NCBI GenBank assembly: GCA_947561715.1
Contig: OX387204.1
Location: 15,195,001-15,259,000, forward strand
Direction of reading: 5' to 3'
Source of the DNA: Ascidia mentula
Lineage: Eukaryota > Chordata > Ascidiacea > Phlebobranchia > Ascidiidae
Length of the DNA: 64,000 bases
The notes beneath the pieces were generated by a model. The model had not been told where the DNA came from. It did not search any database and worked only from the letters and a program-made list of their open reading frames with translations. A program made the position numbers and the translations under genes. Positions 60,186 through 64,000 of this stretch are shown in pieces. Within the stretch, counting starts at the first letter, position 1; every line of letters begins with the position of its first letter.

Positions 60186-60966
60186 TTTAAGTTAATGAAC
60201 ACTAACCTATTTATCTTGTTGAATGTGGCGCTCTCGTTTATATTTGTATTTTAGACAGTAGTTTTATCGTACAGGTAATACATAACAACAATTATATGAA
60301 CTTGGAATGATACACACCTGTAGGTTTGTATTAATTGTACATTTTTGCATTGTAAACTATTATTTAATTTTAAAGGATTCTGTTATGTTAATTAAATTGA
60401 ACAATTACGAAAATACTCCGATTTTTCACGGTTAACATATTTATCATGGTTCAGTGATCTCAGGTGTTGTTGGTTGCAATGGTTGCAAAAACAAACTGGT
60501 GGTGTGACCGTCACACAGATGTAAGCAGACTTTAAAACTGTATGTTTGGTCGTTTTCGTTTTATATGGTAATTTTCTGCCTTCTTGGATATAGTGTAGTC
60601 TCCGCGTGAAGGTATATAAGTATTCGGCAATTTGCCTGTTGTTTTTACAACCAGAGGGATGTTAGTTGACAAAAAAAATCGCCAGTTAACATAAGTTTGA
60701 ACGCGCGTTACTCGGCCACCTTGCGAGGTAGTGACATGATATTTGTACATAGGCTGAAGTTTGTAACGATACCAAAATTATTAAAAAAAACATATTCATA
60801 TTCGGTTATGAATATGATATGCTTATTATGACATAAGTTGCGAAAACAAGATTCGCTGGCAAAAATTTTAAGCATTTTTTTTTGTCAACCAACATCCCTC
60901 TGGTGTTTTTACAGATACGCAAAAATGCTTGCAGGAAAAATATTTTAAATGGATTAACGTTGCACA

Positions 60967-63900
60967 ATGTCATCTAAAATCAGGCAAGTTGGCTTGGTTC
61001 CAGCTGGCTGTCAGCCATGGAATAACAACATGGTTTCAGGGTGTGGGCCAGCATTTGCCTTTTGTGCCACCCTTGCTGTTTACATTTATGAGGTGAGTAT
61101 GTGACAAATAGGCCCTCAAAACTTTCAAAAGATTTAAATAAGGTGGCTGTGCTTTTAGTATGATTCAGACTATGAAGAATACAAGTTGACTTCTATCAAT
61201 GCATCACATTCAAAGACAATTTTGTCCTTGTCTTGGAACATGGTTAGTAAGGAACAGTTTGCCACTGGTGGTGCCGATCAGTTGATTACAGTTTGGGATG
61301 TGAAAAAGCGCAAAGTTGTTGCAAAACTGGAAAATACGCAAGGTTTGAAATATGATATTCTTGTGTTGTCGCTGTGTTGTTTTTGACCGATATTTCTTTT
61401 TTCATTTGTAATACAACACAAAATCTTTAAATTAGGTTTGTTGAAGTAGACACACCTACCACCCTTACAAGCAAATTTTTACAAAATCAATCTGTTCTTG
61501 TGATATTCTTAATTTTGAGCAGGTTTTCCAAGATGTATTGGATGGATTCCAGACAAAAAGCAATGCACTGCATTGGCTTACTGTGGCCAGCAGGGTCCAG
61601 TATATGTTTGGGAAACTTCATCCGATTCTGTTCAAACATTTGATGGTACCAGTGGATTTGATAGTAACATAACACTTTTTAAATGGCATCACACTGATGT
61701 TAAGAAATTTGTGATTGGACATGTGGATGGAAGCCTGTCGTTGTTTTATTCTGGTAAGTTTCGGTTTTCATTTATAGTTATCATAAATAATTTCCAAAAT
61801 AATTGGGAATTAAAGTGTCTTTTATCAGCAAACATTACATGCAATGGATAATTATCATCAAACATTACATGCAATGGATAATTATCATCAAAAATTCTTG
61901 CTTTTGGATAGAGCAAATGCAGTAAGTATATTGTAAACATTTAGGAAAGCGTAATAAACACTGTTTGAGACCATCAGAGGACTCATCAGCTGGGGATGTT
62001 GATCCTGTATTGGCCGTGCTGTGGGATCCTCTCTCCACTGACTATTTACTGGTTTCAAGAAAAATGTCAGGTATATACCAGAGTTGTTTTGCAAGTGATA
62101 TTGCTTACAAATAACTGCTGTGGTCTAATATTTAAACATTTTAGGTGTTCAGTTGGTTGACACAACCTCTTTTACCATTATAACCACCTTTATAATGCCA
62201 AGCAAGATGGTTTCGACCAAGTCACTGACATGGATTGATTCAGCTCCTGGCATGTTTATTTCTGGGGGTAGGTGCTGAAATCAAATAGCCACTTTATATG
62301 CATTTTGCTGCTACAAGGTTTTCATTAAATTGGTTTGTAGTTGTATTGCAAGGCACTTGTCGTACATACTGTATATGCACATCTGTCCAACATGTACCTT
62401 TCCACTAGTTTCTGTAATGTGGTTTTATTCATTATTTAAGCTTGGCATATTAAATATTTATACCTTAGCCTGTTGTTTAGGCTCTGCAGGGAAGGTAACG
62501 ATCAGAACATATTTTCCTTTGTGAACATGCTTGTCAGGTTTATGACCTGATAACGCACTTACAGGGCAGCCATGCATATATTTGTATAGTGGCTTAATAA
62601 TGTTTGATTATTTATGCATTATGTGCATGTTTAAAATACAATATTTCTGTATTTTTTTTTCTTATTTAGTAAAACGTTTATATTTTATGGATCACTGTAC
62701 ACTAGACTTTGTTTGTGTGGTAGAAGGTATTTTCTTCAATATGATCAAAAGACCAAAGGCTCCTGGCAGACTGTCGATTGCACACCATATCAATAATTAT
62801 ATATTAAAATCCCAACAAAGCGATCTTTAGACAGCTCAGATGGATTTATAAAGAGAAAAATATGTTTCGCCTAAAACGGCATCATCAGTTTCTTTTTCAA
62901 TATAATTAGTTTTTTTTAGACCATGAAACTGGTGTGTTGAGGTTATGGACTGTTTCACATTCTATGCCACTTGAAAGCAGGAAACTCAAAGCCATTGGTT
63001 TTCACTGTGTCTATGCACTTGACTCGATGACAGGCAATTCTGGTAACTATAAATAGCATTCCTACCCTATTTAAATGGATATTATTTAAAACGGTAAATG
63101 TTTTGTTGTTGAACAATAAAAAAACTTGATGCAACACACAATATGGCCAAATTAATGTAATGTCTGTAGATCCCAAAAAATTTTTGTGGATTATAAAAAC
63201 CTTGAAACAGTTATTAAAAGGGTGTATTTAAACTGCGGACAGATGGCCACTGTTTCAACCCAAAATGTCTCATCAGTGCAGCTGGTGTGACTATCAGACG
63301 ACTTTGCTGACCAAACGGCCAAGTTATTTAAATAGTTTGAACACAATAACCAATTCTTCCCCTGACAGGAACTAGGGAAATTTCCCATTTTAACCCTGGG
63401 CGAAATGGAAAAAGACTGTCTTCCACTTCTTCTTCATCCAGCCAGGCTTACTCTGTCCCACCAGCACAAATTGTTTGCACATTTGCTGATGGAGGGGTTG
63501 GACTTTATAACTTGCAACACCACAAATGGAGCTTTTTAAGGGAACAGGTACAACTCAGTTGTCAGCTGAAAAGACAGTTGCTTAGTTAATTGAATTTATG
63601 TAACCTCATCATCCTTACATGTTTTGCCAATCTACCTATAGTTGTGCAATATATTGAAAGCATTTTCTAACATCTTGACACACAATGCTATTATTTCAGG
63701 CTCACATTGAAACCATATTTGATTGCAAGTTTAAACCTGACCAACCTAAGGTTCTGGCAACCAGTTCATTTGATGGAACCGTGAAACTGTGGTCAGTGGA
63801 TGACCTTTCCACGATTCAAACCACAACAGGGAATGAAGGAGTCATTTATTCAATATCTTGGGCACCAGGTAGCCGTGATTTGTGTTCAAGTTGATGCTCT

Positions 63901-64000
63901 GTAGAAATATTTAAGTAATATTAATTGTATTGGTTAAATGTTCCGATAACTATAAAAACATATAGCAAGATGTGTTTTGTATGGTTTGATAGAAAAAGCA
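60967..64000 (+). CDS. WDR17: WD repeat-containing protein 17, 5' part (runs off the window)
   Basis: Eight exons seen: 60967-61092, 61159-61342, 61523-61753, 61945-62070, 62145-62267, 62920-63042, 63369-63547 and 63700-63868 (phase 1 out), all phase-consistent. The start is the ATG at 60967 (MSSKIRQVGLVPAGCQPWN), which matches the N-terminus I recall for vertebrate WDR17. WD units follow: ATGGADQLITVWDVKKRKVV, GQQGPVYVWETSS, FVIGHVDGSLSLFYSG, DPLSTDYLLV, TGVLRLWTVS, FADGGVGLYNL and VLATSSFDGTVKLWSVD. The protein is a long beta-propeller scaffold of poorly known function. The last exon seen ends GNEGVIYSISWAP, and the rest lies beyond 64000. A perfect 30-bp tandem duplication sits in its third intron. 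Confidence 0.92.
61831..61890 (+). repeat. Perfect 30-bp tandem duplication
   Basis: Two identical 30-base units (AACATTACATGCAATGGATA followed by ATTATCATCA) lie head to tail in the WDR17 intron between exons 61523-61753 and 61945-62070. Confidence 0.97.

Larger units (their letters stand above)
58853..60966. other. Intergenic region between the lectin-like gene and WDR17
   Basis: About 2.1 kb with divergent promoters at its ends. It contains a duplicated block at about 59430-59800 and a repeat at 60040-60185. A (GT)n/G-rich run is at 59715-59732. An acceptor (TTTTTACAG, about 60914) before the WDR17 ATG suggests a 5' UTR intron. No coding exon supported. Confidence 0.5.

Noticed and set aside
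62459..62524. Possible small WDR17 exon after TGTTTAG
   Set aside because: A GSAGK frame is open, but using it breaks the phase that joins exons 62145-62267 and 62920-63042.

Overview
The window reads as nuclear DNA of a chordate, most likely a tunicate of the Ciona type. The genes are single-copy orthologues of vertebrate genes, split into many short exons by introns mostly of 200-700 bp with GT-AG ends. The DNA is AT-rich, genes sit close together on both strands, and several families are in local tandem copies. The genus is inferred. All exon models were made by eye from splice signals, reading-frame phase and protein similarity remembered from known families; no search was run.

Layout. 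1-3668 (+): C-terminal part of a Pro-rich protein whose tail carries seven Tyr-x-x-hydrophobic motifs, the last ITIM-like. 4020-12197 (-): a single-Ig, TIR-domain receptor of the IL-1R family resembling SIGIRR, plus phase-compatible downstream exons that may extend its tail. 13631-23782 (+): aspartyl/asparaginyl beta-hydroxylase (ASPH) with two possible first exons, KEKE-rich junctin-like exons and a large alternative terminal exon (16161-17626) ending in a second membrane segment. 25456-32203 (+): tryptophan hydroxylase (TPH) with a duplicated first coding exon. 33449-38706 (+): two tandem GT31 beta-1,3-glycosyltransferase genes, the second lacking the catalytic DxD. 40009-52219 (-): two tandem Ig/FN3 receptor tyrosine phosphatase genes; copy A has two degenerate phosphatase domains, copy B has lost them and ends just inside the membrane. 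54193-58852 (-): two tandem secreted Cys-rich/H-type-lectin-like units. 60967-end (+): the 5' part of WDR17.

Themes. Metabolic and housekeeping genes (ASPH, TPH, WDR17) are interspersed with cell-surface, immune-type genes (multi-YxxPhi tail, SIGIRR-like receptor, Ig-receptor phosphatases, lectin-like proteins). The immune-type genes show the fastest change: tandem duplication, loss of catalytic residues and exon relics. Repeats include tRNA-derived SINE-like elements, a 9-bp microsatellite, a perfect 30-bp tandem duplication and duplicated intergenic blocks. The CRE palindrome TGACGTCA is strikingly over-represented.
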